A stretch of 64,000 nucleotides of DNA, from the NCBI RefSeq assembly GCF_000376565.1, contig NZ_BARG01000022.1:1-64000 (forward strand), written 5' to 3'. A program made the translations under genes and the position numbers. The notes under the pieces are model-generated. The model was given only the letters and a program-made list of their open reading frames with translations. It was not told the origin of the DNA and did not search any database. Origin of the DNA: Streptomyces hokutonensis (GTDB lineage Bacteria > Actinomycetota > Actinomycetes > Streptomycetales > Streptomycetaceae). Positions 8,632 to 17,493 of this stretch are shown in pieces. Every line of letters starts with the position of its first letter. Within the stretch, counting starts at the first letter, position 1.

Positions 8632-9447
8632 TTACGCCTGTCCGCGCACGCCCTTGGCGAGTTCACCGGCGAGCGTGCGGACCGCCTCGACGCCGGCCGC
8701 GTCGTCCGGCGCGTCCAGCATCCGCTTGACGAAGGCCGAGCCGACGATCACGCCGTCCGCGAAGCGGGCCACCTCGGCGGCCTGCCGGGCGTCGGAGACA
8801 CCGAGGCCGACACAGACGGGCGTGTCGGTGGTGGCCCGGGTGCGCTCGACGAGGTCCTGCGCCTGCGCGCCCACGGACTCACGGGTGCCGGTGACGCCCA
8901 TGAGCGAGGCGGCGTAGACGAAGCCGGTGCCGACCTTGGTGATCTCGGCGAGGCGCGCGTCCTTGCTGCTGGGCGCGACCACGAAGACCGTGGCGAGCCC
9001 GTGCTTCTCCGCGTGCTCCCTCCACAGCCCGGCCTCCTGGACGGGCAGGTCGGGCAGGATGCACCCGGCGCCGCCCGCCTCGGCCAGTTCGGCGGTGAAG
9101 CGCTCGACGCCGTAGCGGTCGATGGGGTTCCAGTACGTCATGACGAGTACGGGCTTGCCGGTCGCCGCGTGGGTCTCGCGGACCGTGCGCATGACGTCCG
9201 CGATCTTGACGCCGCCGCGCAGGGCGATGTCGTCGGCGGTCTGGATGACGGGGCCGTCGAGGACGGGGTCGCTGTGCGGCAGGCCCACCTCCACGACGTC
9301 CGCGCCGCCGTCGAAGGCCGCCTTGATGGCCTCGATGCCGCCGTCCACGGTCGGGAACCCGGCCGGGAGATAGGCGATGAGCGCGGCGCGTCCCTCGGCC
9401 TTGGCGGCGGCGAGGGTGTCGGACAGCAGCTGAATGTTCCCGCTCAC
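8632..9447 (-). CDS. trpA: tryptophan synthase alpha chain
   Basis: 271-residue TIM barrel that cleaves indole-3-glycerol phosphate to indole, which is channelled to TrpB. The catalytic acids of the family correspond to E53 ([10 protein letters not shown]) and D64 (VLDGP). The phosphate-binding glycines near GVTGTRE and GLGVSD are present. The GTG start overlaps the trpB stop as GTGA, the usual coupling of the two subunits. Last gene of the trpC-trpM-trpB-trpA group. Confidence 0.97.
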   Translation of the reverse strand: MSGNIQLLSDTLAAAKAEGRAALIAYLPAGFPTVDGGIEAIKAAFDGGADVVEVGLPHSDPVLDGPVIQTADDIALRGGVKIADVMRTVRETHAATGKPVLVMTYWNPIDRYGVERFTAELAEAGGAGCILPDLPVQEAGLWREHAEKHGLATVFVVAPSSKDARLAEITKVGTGFVYAASLMGVTGTRESVGAQAQDLVERTRATTDTPVCVGLGVSDARQAAEVARFADGVIVGSAFVKRMLDAPDDAAGVEAVRTLAGELAKGVRGQA

Positions 9448-10733
9448 TTGGCGTCCCCCTCGATCTCGGCGGTGTCGGCCGCGTTGGCCGCGACGGTGGC
9501 GTCGGTCCCGTTGTCGTACAGGCCGAAGTAGCGCGCGGCCGTGTCCATGTCCTTGTCGCCGCGCCCGGACAGGTTGACGACGATCAGGCCGTCCTTGCCC
9601 AGCTCCCTGCCGACCTCCAGCGCACCGGCGAGCGCGTGGGCGCTCTCGATGGCCGGGATGATGCCCTCCGTGCGGGACAGCAGGCGCAGGGCCTGCATGG
9701 CCGCGTCGTCGGTGACCGCGCGGTACTCGCCGCGGCCGGAGTCCTTGAGGTAGGAGTGCTCCGGGCCGATGCCGGGGTAGTCCAGTCCGGCCGAGATCGA
9801 GTACGGCTCGGTGATCTGGCCCTCCTCGTCCTGGAGGACGTAGGAACGGGAGCCGTGCAGGATGCCGGGCTCGCCCGCGGTGAGGGTCGCCGCGTGCTCG
9901 CCGGTCTCGACGCCGTGGCCTGCGGGCTCGCAGCCGATGAGGCGTACGCCGGCGTCCGGGATGAAGGCGTGGAACAGGCCGATGGCGTTCGAGCCGCCGC
10001 CGACACAGGCGATCGCCGCGTCGGGGAGGCGGCCGGCGCGCTCCAGGATCTGACGGCGTGCCTCTACGCCGATGACCCGGTGGAAGTCGCGGACCATCGC
10101 CGGGAAGGGGTGCGGGCCCGCGACCGTACCGAAGAGGTAGTGCGTGCGGTCGACATTGGCGACCCAGTCGCGGAACGCCTCGTTGATCGCGTCCTTGAGG
10201 GTGCGGCTGCCGGACTTCACGGCGATGACCTCGGCGCCGAGCATGCGCATACGGGCCACGTTCAGCGCCTGGCGCTGGGTGTCGATCTCGCCCATGTAGA
10301 TGGTGCATTCGAGGCCGAAGAGCGCGCAGGCGGTGGCCGTCGCCACGCCGTGCTGGCCGGCTCCGGTCTCCGCGATGACCCTGGTCTTGCCCATGCGCTT
10401 GGTGAGCAGGGCCTGGCCGAGGACGTTGTTGATCTTGTGGGAGCCGGTGTGGTTCAGGTCCTCGCGCTTGAGGAAGATCCGGGCGCCGCCCGCGTGCTCC
10501 GCGAAGCGGGGGACCTCTGTGAACGCGCTTGGCCTGCCGGTGTAGTTGACCAGGAGGTCGTCCAACTCGCGGGCGAACTCGGGGTCGTGCTTGGCCTTGT
10601 CGTACTCGACGGCCACCTCGTCGACGGCGGCCACGAGGGCCTCCGGGATGAACTTGCCGCCGAAGGCGCCGAAGTAGCCTTCGGGGCTGGGGATTTGACC
10701 GTCGGGGTCGGGGATGAAGAACTCGCTGGGCAT
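9444..10733 (-). CDS. trpB: tryptophan synthase beta chain
   Basis: PLP enzyme that condenses indole with L-serine to L-tryptophan as part of the alpha2beta2 complex. 429 residues. The Schiff-base lysine is K100 in [10 protein letters not shown], the catalytic glutamate is E122 in AETGAGQHG, and the phosphate-binding loop is [10 protein letters not shown]. Length and motifs are those of classical TrpB1. The C-terminal ~20 residues are an Ala/Asp-rich tail. It is coupled to trpA. The ~110 bases upstream, before trpM, are occupied by a dispersed repeat. Confidence 0.97.
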   Translation of the reverse strand: MPSEFFIPDPDGQIPSPEGYFGAFGGKFIPEALVAAVDEVAVEYDKAKHDPEFARELDDLLVNYTGRPSAFTEVPRFAEHAGGARIFLKREDLNHTGSHKINNVLGQALLTKRMGKTRVIAETGAGQHGVATATACALFGLECTIYMGEIDTQRQALNVARMRMLGAEVIAVKSGSRTLKDAINEAFRDWVANVDRTHYLFGTVAGPHPFPAMVRDFHRVIGVEARRQILERAGRLPDAAIACVGGGSNAIGLFHAFIPDAGVRLIGCEPAGHGVETGEHAATLTAGEPGILHGSRSYVLQDEEGQITEPYSISAGLDYPGIGPEHSYLKDSGRGEYRAVTDDAAMQALRLLSRTEGIIPAIESAHALAGALEVGRELGKDGLIVVNLSGRGDKDMDTAARYFGLYDNGTDATVAANAADTAEIEGDAK

Positions 10734-10789
10734 GCGGAAACCTCACGGTGAGTTTGTGGGAAATCACTAATCGCCGTGGGACGGGGGGT

Positions 10790-10880
10790 TGTTAGTTGGC
10801 TGCGGGCCCGTTGGGGCTGGTCGCGCCCACGCGGCGGAGCCGCATATTAGAAGCGCCCCGCGCCCCTGAAGACCTCGTGC
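10790..10880. repeat. dispersed Streptomyces-type intergenic repeat, copy 1
   Basis: GC-rich stretch containing GGCTGGTCGCGC (10815-10826), a GCGGCGGAGCCGC palindrome and GCCCCGCGCCCCT. The same modules recur at 43.25-43.34 kb, and I recognise them as a short repeat scattered between genes in many Streptomyces chromosomes. Here it sits between trpM and trpB and runs into the 3' end of trpM, supplying its stop codon. There are no coding features of its own. Confidence 0.6.
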
Positions 10881-11032
10881 CATCGCATGCCGTTCACTTG
10901 CCCTGGTTCGTCTCCGATGACGTACCGGACTCTGCGGCCGTGCACCCGGCGGGCGGGCGCACGGCAACCACGGGGGCGGCAGCCGCGCGCCAGGCGGGCG
11001 TACCGGTCCGTGGGAGAGGTCGTCGGAGTCAT
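10847..11032 (-). CDS. trpM: TrpM-like small basic protein (tryptophan biosynthesis modulator)
   Basis: 61 residues, rich in Arg, located exactly where Streptomyces carries trpM, between trpC and trpB. The central part (RGCRPRGCRAPARRVHGRRV, then RYVIGDEPGQVNGMRW) looks conserved and structured rather than random. From memory, TrpM of S. coelicolor is a small protein reported to modulate tryptophan supply and development; its mechanism is not established. ATG 11032 is 22 bases downstream of the trpC stop, with no strong SD, so coupling or leaky translation is possible. The last few residues (RGAGRF) are encoded by the dispersed repeat, suggesting the natural end has been altered. Confidence 0.7.
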   Translation of the reverse strand: MTPTTSPTDRYARLARGCRPRGCRAPARRVHGRRVRYVIGDEPGQVNGMRWHEVFRGAGRF

Positions 11033-11054
11033 CGCGGAAAACTCTACCGGGTGA

Positions 11055-11864
11055 TCAGCTGCGGCCGTGGCGCAGTGCCGGGTGTTCGCCTGCTGCCACC
11101 AGGTCCGAGACCGCGGACTTGGGGTCGCGGCCGGTGACCAGGGACTCGCCCACCAGGACCGCGTCGGCGCCGGCGTTGGCGTAGGCGATGAGGTCGTGGG
11201 GGCCGCGGACTCCGGACTCGGCGATCTTGACGATGTGGGCCGGGATCTCGGGGGCGACGCGCTCGAAGGTGGAGCGGTCGACCTCGAGGGTCTTGAGGTT
11301 GCGGGCGTTGACGCCGATGATCTTCGCGCCGGCGTCGACCGCGCGGTCGACCTCGTCCTCGTCGTGGACCTCGACGATCGGCGTGAGGCCGATGGACTCG
11401 GCGCGCTCGATGAGGGACTCCAGGGCGGGCTGGTCCAGGGCCGCGACGATCAGCAGGGCGAGGTCGGCGCCGTAGGCCCGGGCCTCCCAGAGCTGGTACG
11501 ACGTGACGATGAAGTCCTTGCGGAGGACCGGGATGTCCACCCGCGCGCGGACGGCCTCCAGGTCGGCCAGGGAGCCGCCGAAGCGGCGCTGCTCGGTGAG
11601 GACGGAGATGACGGCGGCGCCGCCCGCCTCGTAGTCCGCCGCGAGGCCCGCCGGGTCGGCGATCGCCGCGAGGGCGCCCTTGGAGGGGCTGGAGCGCTTG
11701 ACCTCGCAGATGACCTTGACGCCGTCGCCGCGCAGGGCCGCGACGCCGTCCTTGGCCGCGGGTGCCTTCGCCGCGCGCTCCTTGAGCTCGTCGAGGCTGA
11801 CGCGCGCCTGCCGTTCCGCCAGGTCGGCACGGACTCCGTCGATGATCTCGTCGAGCACACTCAC
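11055..11864 (-). CDS. trpC: indole-3-glycerol phosphate synthase
   Basis: 269 residues from GTG 11864, preceded by GAAGGGGG at good spacing. A TIM barrel that closes the indole ring from CdRP with loss of CO2 and water. Motifs: [11 protein letters not shown] with the catalytic lysine, VLRKDFI with the second catalytic lysine, [21 protein letters not shown] and AESGVRG. Monofunctional: no TrpF domain is attached, in keeping with PriA providing that step. First gene of the trpC-M-B-A group. Confidence 0.97.
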   Translation of the reverse strand: MSVLDEIIDGVRADLAERQARVSLDELKERAAKAPAAKDGVAALRGDGVKVICEVKRSSPSKGALAAIADPAGLAADYEAGGAAVISVLTEQRRFGGSLADLEAVRARVDIPVLRKDFIVTSYQLWEARAYGADLALLIVAALDQPALESLIERAESIGLTPIVEVHDEDEVDRAVDAGAKIIGVNARNLKTLEVDRSTFERVAPEIPAHIVKIAESGVRGPHDLIAYANAGADAVLVGESLVTGRDPKSAVSDLVAAGEHPALRHGRS

Positions 11865-11990
11865 GCGAGCGGCCCCCTTCCTGACGGTGGAAAAGCAATG
11901 GTCACATCTGACCTCGATGGTATCCGGAGGAAGGCGTAGGCCTCGCATCCGGTTGACGGCGGTCCCAGTACCTGGACAGCGGTGGGTTGA

Positions 11991-12449
11991 TCAAGGGTGT
12001 AGCCAGCCACCGAACGGCAGGTTCCGGACAACCGTGAAGACCAGCACCAATGCGCCCAGAGTCCAGAGCTGGACCCCGCCGAGTTCGATCCGCAGCGGTC
12101 GGCCGCGGGCCGCGCGGACCACCCAGACGGTCCATACGACCGTGAAGGCCAGATAGCCCACCACGGCGATCGCGTTGTCCTGGAGGGCGGCGAGGAAGTC
12201 GCCGTGGATGAACTCGTGCGCGCTGCGCAGGCCGCCGCAGCCGGGGCAGTACAGGCCGGTGAGGCGGTACAGGGGGCAGACGGGGTAGTGGCCGGGCTGG
12301 TTCGGGTCGACCGTGCCGACGTACGCGAAGGCTCCCGCGACGGCTGCCAGGATGCCCGCGGGCACGGCTACGCGGTTCAGCACGGAGGCGGAACCGGGGG
12401 CGCGGGTCGGGATGCTCCGGCTGTCGCTGTCGGCGTTCACGTCACGCAT
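11991..12449 (-). CDS. DUF2752 membrane protein
   Basis: 152 residues with three or so membrane segments and the DUF2752 hallmark CPLYRLTGLYCPGCGG, a pair of cysteine motifs next to a membrane helix, followed by LRSAHEFIHGDF. The role of the family is unknown; the cysteine motif could bind metal or be redox active at the membrane surface. It is transcribed with its neighbours toward trpC, 126 bases ahead of it. That gap may hold a trpC promoter, but I see no convincing -35/-10 pair or Trp-rich leader peptide there. Confidence 0.85.
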   Translation of the reverse strand: MRDVNADSDSRSIPTRAPGSASVLNRVAVPAGILAAVAGAFAYVGTVDPNQPGHYPVCPLYRLTGLYCPGCGGLRSAHEFIHGDFLAALQDNAIAVVGYLAFTVVWTVWVVRAARGRPLRIELGGVQLWTLGALVLVFTVVRNLPFGGWLHP

Positions 12450-12468
12450 TGTGCCCCCTGTCGCGCGT

Positions 12469-12504
12469 GAGGGGCGGTTCCCGGTGTGTCCGGGACCGCC
12501 CCTC
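12469..12504 (-). terminator. hairpin after the HGxxPAAW gene
   Basis: Inverted repeat GAGGGGCGGTTCCCGG (12469-12484) and CCGGGACCGCCCCTC (12490-12504) with one bulged base and a short loop. It lies about 30 bases beyond the stop of the upstream minus-strand gene and separates it from the DUF2752 gene. Confidence 0.75.
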
Positions 12505-12534
12505 CACGAAGTGGTGGCCGACAGCAGCTACGGC

Positions 12535-12783
12535 TCAGCTGTCGGCGTGCGCCGTCTTGCCGAGCAGCTCGGTCAGGTCCTGGGGACGGTCCTTGGGCAT
12601 GCCCATACCCATCGCGCTCATGACCCAGCCGACGATGCCGCCGATGACCGTGATCGCCATACCGGCCCAGAAGCCGATCGGCTGCGCCATGACCATGAAG
12701 GCGCCGGCGACCAGGAACCCGATGAAGATGATGGTGGTACCGGTCCAGGCGGCCAAAGTGTGACCGTGGCTGTTGCCCGCCAT
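12535..12783 (-). CDS. HGxxPAAW-type small membrane protein
   Basis: 82 residues from ATG 12783, with GAGGAG about 6 bases upstream. The N-terminal HGHTLAAW is a variant of the HGxxPAAW motif that names an actinobacterial family, followed by two membrane helices (about residues 12-60) and a short polar tail. The function of the family is unknown; it recurs beside trp genes in Streptomyces. The usual proline of the motif is replaced by leucine here. Confidence 0.75.
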   Translation of the reverse strand: MAGNSHGHTLAAWTGTTIIFIGFLVAGAFMVMAQPIGFWAGMAITVIGGIVGWVMSAMGMGMPKDRPQDLTELLGKTAHADS

Positions 12784-12893
12784 GACGTGCTCCTCGTTGC
12801 TGTGTACGTGTGTGAGCAGACGCTCACGGCTCATTGTTCCGCACGCGTGCGTGTGCGGTGCTTCGGGGTGGGTCGTCTCGCGCGTCGGCCCGG

Positions 12894-13535
12894 CTACGCC
12901 CCGGTGGGGTCCTCGCCCCGGTCCAACGCCTTCCAGATGTCCTCGGGACGGTCAGGGTCAACCACCGGAGCCCGCCGGGGGCGAAGCGCGCCGTTGCGTT
13001 CGTAGCGGCCGGACATGGCGGGCCAGCGGCGGCCGTAGAGGAGGGCGAGGAGGCCGGCCAGCAGGATCAGGGCGCCGCCGACCGCGGCGACGTAGGGCCA
13101 GGCGGTGTGGTCGAAGGCGTGCACGGCGGACGAGGTGCCGCCGGAGGCCTGGGTGGCCTTGTCGTCCAGTGCCGAGCTGTCGGAGGCGCCCAGGAGGGCG
13201 GCGACGACGATGCCCGCGCCGGAGAGCGCGAGGAGGGCGGAGACCGCGAAGCGGCCGGTCCTGCGGACGGCGAAGACGGCGACGAGCGCGGCGAGGCCCA
13301 CTATGGCGAGCGCCGCGGGCACACCCGTGACGTCGCTGCCCTTGGCGGACAGCGGGAACGGGTCGCCCGCCACCGTCGCGATCCCCTCCGACCAGCGCTG
13401 ACGGGTGGCCAGCAGCGCCACGGCCGCGCCGAGCGCACCGCTCATCAGCGCTACGGCGAGGCTGCGGCGGCCGGCGCGTGCGGGGCCTTCGCCTTCGGAA
13501 CGGGGGTGAGGAACAGCTGCAGTCACGTAGTCCAC
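12894..13535 (-). CDS. Trp-region conserved membrane protein (TIGR02234 type)
   Basis: 213 residues with about four membrane segments and a conserved RQRW near the first extracytoplasmic loop. This matches the actinobacterial family found next to trpE/trpC and known as the Trp operon conserved hypothetical membrane protein. It has no assigned biochemical role; location next to trpE suggests a link to tryptophan, for example transport or regulation at the membrane. Two GTG starts are possible (13535 or 13526), neither with a strong SD. A terminator separates it from trpE. Confidence 0.82.
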   Translation of the reverse strand: MDYVTAAVPHPRSEGEGPARAGRRSLAVALMSGALGAAVALLATRQRWSEGIATVAGDPFPLSAKGSDVTGVPAALAIVGLAALVAVFAVRRTGRFAVSALLALSGAGIVVAALLGASDSSALDDKATQASGGTSSAVHAFDHTAWPYVAAVGGALILLAGLLALLYGRRWPAMSGRYERNGALRPRRAPVVDPDRPEDIWKALDRGEDPTGA

Positions 13536-13543
13536 TATCGCTC

Positions 13544-13573
13544 GAACCCCGGGCGAACCGTCACCCGGGGTTC
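13544..13573 (-). terminator. terminator after trpE
   Basis: Perfect 10-bp stem GAACCCCGGG (13544-13553) and CCCGGGGTTC (13564-13573), starting about 15 bases past the trpE stop on the minus strand. Confidence 0.75.
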
Positions 13574-13587
13574 ATATGACCCTCGTC

Positions 13588-15075
13588 CTATTGCCCGAGC
13601 CGGTTCGCCGTGTGCACGGCGCGGAGGACCGCCGCCGCCTTGTTGCGGCACTCCTGGTCCTCCAGTTCCGGGTCCGAGTCGGCGACGATGCCGGCGCCCG
13701 CCTGGACGTAGGCCGTGCCGTCGCGGAGGAGGGCCGTACGGATGGCGATGGCGGTGTCGGAGTCGCCGGCGAAGTCGAGGTAGCCGACGCAGCCGCCGTA
13801 CAACCCCCTTCTGGAGGGCTCCAGTTCGTCGATGATCTGCATCGCGCGGGGCTTGGGCGCGCCGGAGAGGGTGCCGGCCGGGAAGCAGGCGGTGAGGACG
13901 TCAAAAGCGGTGCGGCCGGGGGCCACGCGGCCGGTGACCGTCGAGACGATGTGCATCACGTGCGAGTAGCGCTCCACCGACATGAAGTCGACGACCTCGA
14001 CCGAGCCGGGCTCGCAGACGCGTCCCAAATCGTTACGGCCGAGGTCGACCAGCATGAGGTGTTCGGCGCGCTCCTTGGGGTCGGCGAGGAGTTCGTCGGC
14101 GAGGGCCTGGTCCTCCTGCGGGGTGGCGCCGCGGTGCCGGGTGCCGGCGATGGGGTGGACCATCGCGCGGCCGTCCTCGACCTTGACGAGGGCCTCCGGG
14201 GACGAGCCGACCACGTCGAAGCCGTCGAAGCGGAACAGGTACATGTACGGGGACGGGTTGGTGGCGCGCAGCACCCGGTACACGTCCAACGCGCTTGCCG
14301 TGCAAGGGGTTTCGAAGCGCTGGGAGGGGACGACCTGGAAGGCCTCGCCCGCGCGGATGCGCTCCTTGATGTCCTCGACGGCCACCTTGAAGTCGGGGCC
14401 GCCCCACAGCGCGGTGTACTCGGGGAGCTCGGAGGGCGGGAGCTGGGCGGGCGGCTGGGCCACCGGGCGGGAGAGGTCCGCCTCCATGGCGTCCAGGCGG
14501 GCCACCGCGTCGGCGTAGGCCTCGTCGACGCCCGTGTCGAGGTCGTTGTGGTTGATCGCGTTGGCGATCAGCAGGACCGAGCCCTCCCAGTGGTCCATCA
14601 CGGCGAGGTCGCTGGTGAGGAGCATGGTCAGCTCGGGGAGCTTGAGGTCGTCCCGCTCGCCGGGGCCGATCTTCTCCAGGCGGCGGACGATGTCGTAGCC
14701 GAGATAGCCGACCATGCCGCCGGTGAAGGGCGGCAGGCCCTCCTGGTGGGGGGTGTGCAGGGTGTCGATGGTGGCGCGCAGGGCGGCGAGGGGGTCGCCG
14801 TCGACCGGGACGCCGACGGGCGGGGTGCCGAGCCAGTGGGCCTGCCCGTCGCGCGCGGTGAGGGTGGCGGCGCTGCGGACGCCCACGAAGGAGTACCGAG
14901 ACCATTGAAAAGCTGTGCGGCCGTTCTCCGCGGACTCCAGGAGGAAGGTGCCGGGGCGCTCCGCGGCGAGCTTGCGGTAGAGCGCGACCGGGGTGTCGCC
15001 GTCGGCGAGGAGCTTGCGGGTGACCGGGATGACGCGACGGTCGGTGGCCAGCTTGCGGAACGTGTCAAGGTCCAT
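13588..15075 (-). CDS. trpE: anthranilate synthase component I
   Basis: 495 residues, full-length chorismate-utilising enzyme. With a TrpG glutaminase (not in this window) it converts chorismate and glutamine to anthranilate. The N-terminal LLES motif (45-48) is the tryptophan feedback-binding site. The catalytic domain shows GEAFQVVPSQRFE, PIAGTRHRG, LVDLGRNDLGRVC and the C-terminal GGCVGYLDF/AGAGIV blocks. Retention of LLES indicates the feedback-inhibited housekeeping enzyme and not a secondary-metabolite copy. ATG 15075 lies 11 bases after the hisI stop, so hisI and trpE are probably cotranscribed; I see no room for an attenuator directly before trpE. Confidence 0.97.
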   Translation of the reverse strand: MDLDTFRKLATDRRVIPVTRKLLADGDTPVALYRKLAAERPGTFLLESAENGRTAFQWSRYSFVGVRSAATLTARDGQAHWLGTPPVGVPVDGDPLAALRATIDTLHTPHQEGLPPFTGGMVGYLGYDIVRRLEKIGPGERDDLKLPELTMLLTSDLAVMDHWEGSVLLIANAINHNDLDTGVDEAYADAVARLDAMEADLSRPVAQPPAQLPPSELPEYTALWGGPDFKVAVEDIKERIRAGEAFQVVPSQRFETPCTASALDVYRVLRATNPSPYMYLFRFDGFDVVGSSPEALVKVEDGRAMVHPIAGTRHRGATPQEDQALADELLADPKERAEHLMLVDLGRNDLGRVCEPGSVEVVDFMSVERYSHVMHIVSTVTGRVAPGRTAFDVLTACFPAGTLSGAPKPRAMQIIDELEPSRRGLYGGCVGYLDFAGDSDTAIAIRTALLRDGTAYVQAGAGIVADSDPELEDQECRNKAAAVLRAVHTANRLGQ

Positions 15076-15086
15076 GGCGGCTGACC

Positions 15087-15512
15087 CTACTGATCCGAGG
15101 CGGTGGTGCTGGAATCAACGCCTTCTTTAAGAAGACTCTCGTCAACCAGCTCTTCCTTGAGCAGCACGTCCGCGTCGAAGCAGGTGCGGGCGCCGGTGTG
15201 GCAGGCGGCACCGATCTGGTCGACCTTCACCAGGACCGTGTCCGCGTCGCAGTCCAGGGCGACGGACTTGACGTGCTGGAAGTGGCCGGAGGTGTCGCCC
15301 TTGACCCAGTACTCCTGGCGGCTGCGGGACCAGTAGGTGCAGCGGCCGGTCGTCAGGGTGCGGTGCAGCGCCTCGTCGTCCATCCAGCCGAGCATGAGCA
15401 CCTCACCGGTGTCGTACTGCTGGGCGATGGCGGGGACGAGCCCGTCGGCGCTCCGCTTGAGGCGGGCGGCGATCTCGGGGTCGAGGCTGCTGGACTGGGG
15501 CGCGCTGGTCAT
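15087..15512 (-). CDS. hisI: phosphoribosyl-AMP cyclohydrolase
   Basis: 141 residues from ATG 15512. Catalyses the third step of histidine synthesis, hydrolysing the purine ring of PR-AMP. Zn and Mg ligands are visible in the family blocks [23 protein letters not shown] and [12 protein letters not shown]. Monofunctional, without a HisE domain. It is separated from the main his operon and placed ahead of trpE, which ties the two pathways at the transcription level. Confidence 0.95.
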   Translation of the reverse strand: MTSAPQSSSLDPEIAARLKRSADGLVPAIAQQYDTGEVLMLGWMDDEALHRTLTTGRCTYWSRSRQEYWVKGDTSGHFQHVKSVALDCDADTVLVKVDQIGAACHTGARTCFDADVLLKEELVDESLLKEGVDSSTTASDQ

Positions 15513-15593
15513 GGGCCCATTGTGCCGCGCGGCACCGACAGCCCAGGCCGACGTCCACTGTGCGGACCCGGTGGGCGGTCGTAGGCTGACGGT

Positions 15594-16229
15594 ATGTCGA
15601 CCTTCGCCAAGCGTGAACGACTTCTTCTCGCCGACCTCCTGGAGACGACGGGCCCGGACGCCCCGACCCTCTGCGAGGGCTGGCAGACCCGTGACCTGGC
15701 CGCGCACGTGGTGGTGCGCGAGCGCCGCGCGGACGCCGCCGGCGGCATCATGATCAAGCAGCTCGCGCCGCGCCTGGACCGGGTGATGGCGGAGTTCGCG
15801 GCCAAGCCGTACGAGGAGCTGATCCAGCTCATCCGTACGGGCCCGCCGCGCTTCTCGCCGTTCCAGCTCAAGCAGCTCGACGAGGCGTCCAACACGGTCG
15901 AGTTCTACGTCCACACCGAGGACGTACGGCGGGCCCAGGAGGACTGGACTCCGCGCGAGCTGGACCCGGTGTTCCAGGACGCCCTGTGGTCGCGGCTGGA
16001 GCGCATGGCCCGGCTGGTGGGCCGGAGCGCGCCGACCGGGCTGGTGCTGCGCCGCCCGGACGGGCAGACCGCGGTCGCCCACAAGGGAGCGCCGGTCGTG
16101 ACGGTGACCGGCGAGCCCTCGGAGCTGCTGCTGTTCGCACACGGACGGCAGAACGTGGCCAAGGTGGAACTGGACGGCGACGAGAACGCGATCGCCAAGC
16201 TCCACGAGGCCAAGCAGCTGGGAATCTGA
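15594..16229 (+). CDS. TIGR03085-type DinB-fold metal-binding protein
   Basis: 211 residues of the mycothiol-dependent maleylpyruvate isomerase-like/DinB superfamily, subfamily TIGR03085. The N terminus ([20 protein letters not shown]) and the motif [19 protein letters not shown] contain the first metal-ligand histidine. [11 protein letters not shown] supplies the second histidine of the triad. Proteins of this fold use a divalent metal and often mycothiol in detoxifying transfers; the substrate here is unknown. It is divergent from hisI with 81 bases between them. Confidence 0.82.
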   Translation: MSTFAKRERLLLADLLETTGPDAPTLCEGWQTRDLAAHVVVRERRADAAGGIMIKQLAPRLDRVMAEFAAKPYEELIQLIRTGPPRFSPFQLKQLDEASNTVEFYVHTEDVRRAQEDWTPRELDPVFQDALWSRLERMARLVGRSAPTGLVLRRPDGQTAVAHKGAPVVTVTGEPSELLLFAHGRQNVAKVELDGDENAIAKLHEAKQLGI

Positions 16230-16232
16230 GGT

Positions 16233-17471
16233 TCAGTCGGGCAGTTCGGCCCGACGCAGGTCCCGTACGGACAGGGCGACGACCCCGCCGAGACCGCAGA
16301 CCACCGCGCTCACCACGAACACCGGGCCGGTGCCCCACACGCCGATCGCCGCCGCCGACAGTGGCATGGTGAGGGGGGCGAGGCCGAGGCTGACCAGGCT
16401 GGAGAGGGCGGTGACGCGGCCGAGGTAGGCGGGGTCGGAGTGGGTCTGGAGCAGGGCGACGCACAGGGCTCCGCTGAGCCCGGCCAACAGCCCGACGAGC
16501 AGGGCCACCCCTACGGCCGCGAGAACGCTCGGGACGTAGGCGAGGGCGGCGATCGTGATCGAGCCCGCGATGATCGACCACGCGGCGACCTGCCCCGCGC
16601 GCGGCAGCCTGCCCCGTACGGCCAGCGTCATCGAGGCACTGCCCGCACCGACCCCGAAGCCGGCGAGCACCCAGCCCATTCCGGACGCTCCCCAGCCGCG
16701 CTGGTCCACGAGCAGGGTCAGCCCCACGTTGAACGGCGCGACGAAACCCAGGTCACCGAGGGCTATCGCGAGCATCAAGGGGGCGAGGACGCGGTGCCGG
16801 CGGATGTAGCGGAGACCGGTCACCAGGTCGCGCCAGGCGGTGGTCGGAGTCCCGGTGGCCGTGTCGTCCGGCGGCAGTTCCCGGACCCGTACGGAGATCA
16901 GCAGCGGTACCGATGTCGCGATCAGCAGCCCGGCCAACCCGAACGCGGTCGCCGCGCCCCCGAACGCCACGGCGAGACCGCCGAGCGGGGCGCCGAAGAT
17001 CACGGCGAACCGGTACGCGAGGCCCCGCATGCCCTGCACCCTGGCGAGCTGCGCCTTGCCGGTGATGCGGGCGGGCAACGCGCCCACGGCGGGTACGAAG
17101 ACGGCGTCCACGGTGCCGAAGACCAGGGCGAGCGCGGCGAGCGGCCACAGCCCCAGGCCGGTGAGGAACAGCAGCGCGGCCACGGCGAGTACGGCCGCGC
17201 AGCGCACGGCGTCACTGCCGATGACGACCCGGCGCGGTCCGAAGCGGTCGGCGATCACTCCGCCGCCCAGCATCAGCACGGCACGCGGCAGCGCGCTGAC
17301 CGACATCACCAGGCCCGCCTGCGCCGGGGATCCGGCCTGTACGGCGGCCCAGGACAGGGCGATGTAGTAGACGCCGTCGCCTGCCATCGACGCCGCGTAG
17401 GCACCGAGCCAGCGCAGGACGTTGGGGTCGCGGTGAGCGGGTCTGCCGGGGGCTATGAGCGCGGTGGTCAA
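16233..17471 (-). CDS. MFS transporter (drug-exporter type)
   Basis: 412 residues with 12 predicted membrane helices and MFS landmarks: the loop 2-3 motif GGGVIADRFGPRRVV and a central loop rich in Asp/Thr after helix 6. The subfamily resembles enterobactin-exporter/macrolide-efflux (MFS_3-like) pumps. The start appears to be TTG 17471, with GAGAGGG upstream; no ATG or GTG fits before the first helix. It lies 22 bases downstream of an ArsR-type regulator on the same strand, the common layout of a repressor with the pump it controls. Substrate unknown. Confidence 0.85.
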   Translation of the reverse strand: MTTALIAPGRPAHRDPNVLRWLGAYAASMAGDGVYYIALSWAAVQAGSPAQAGLVMSVSALPRAVLMLGGGVIADRFGPRRVVIGSDAVRCAAVLAVAALLFLTGLGLWPLAALALVFGTVDAVFVPAVGALPARITGKAQLARVQGMRGLAYRFAVIFGAPLGGLAVAFGGAATAFGLAGLLIATSVPLLISVRVRELPPDDTATGTPTTAWRDLVTGLRYIRRHRVLAPLMLAIALGDLGFVAPFNVGLTLLVDQRGWGASGMGWVLAGFGVGAGSASMTLAVRGRLPRAGQVAAWSIIAGSITIAALAYVPSVLAAVGVALLVGLLAGLSGALCVALLQTHSDPAYLGRVTALSSLVSLGLAPLTMPLSAAAIGVWGTGPVFVVSAVVCGLGGVVALSVRDLRRAELPD

Positions 17472-17493
17472 GGGAGTTGGCCCTCTCGGAGAC

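Noticed and set aside
11865..11990. Tryptophan attenuator or leader peptide before trpC
   Set aside because: No ORF with consecutive Trp codons and no alternative hairpins could be found in this gap.
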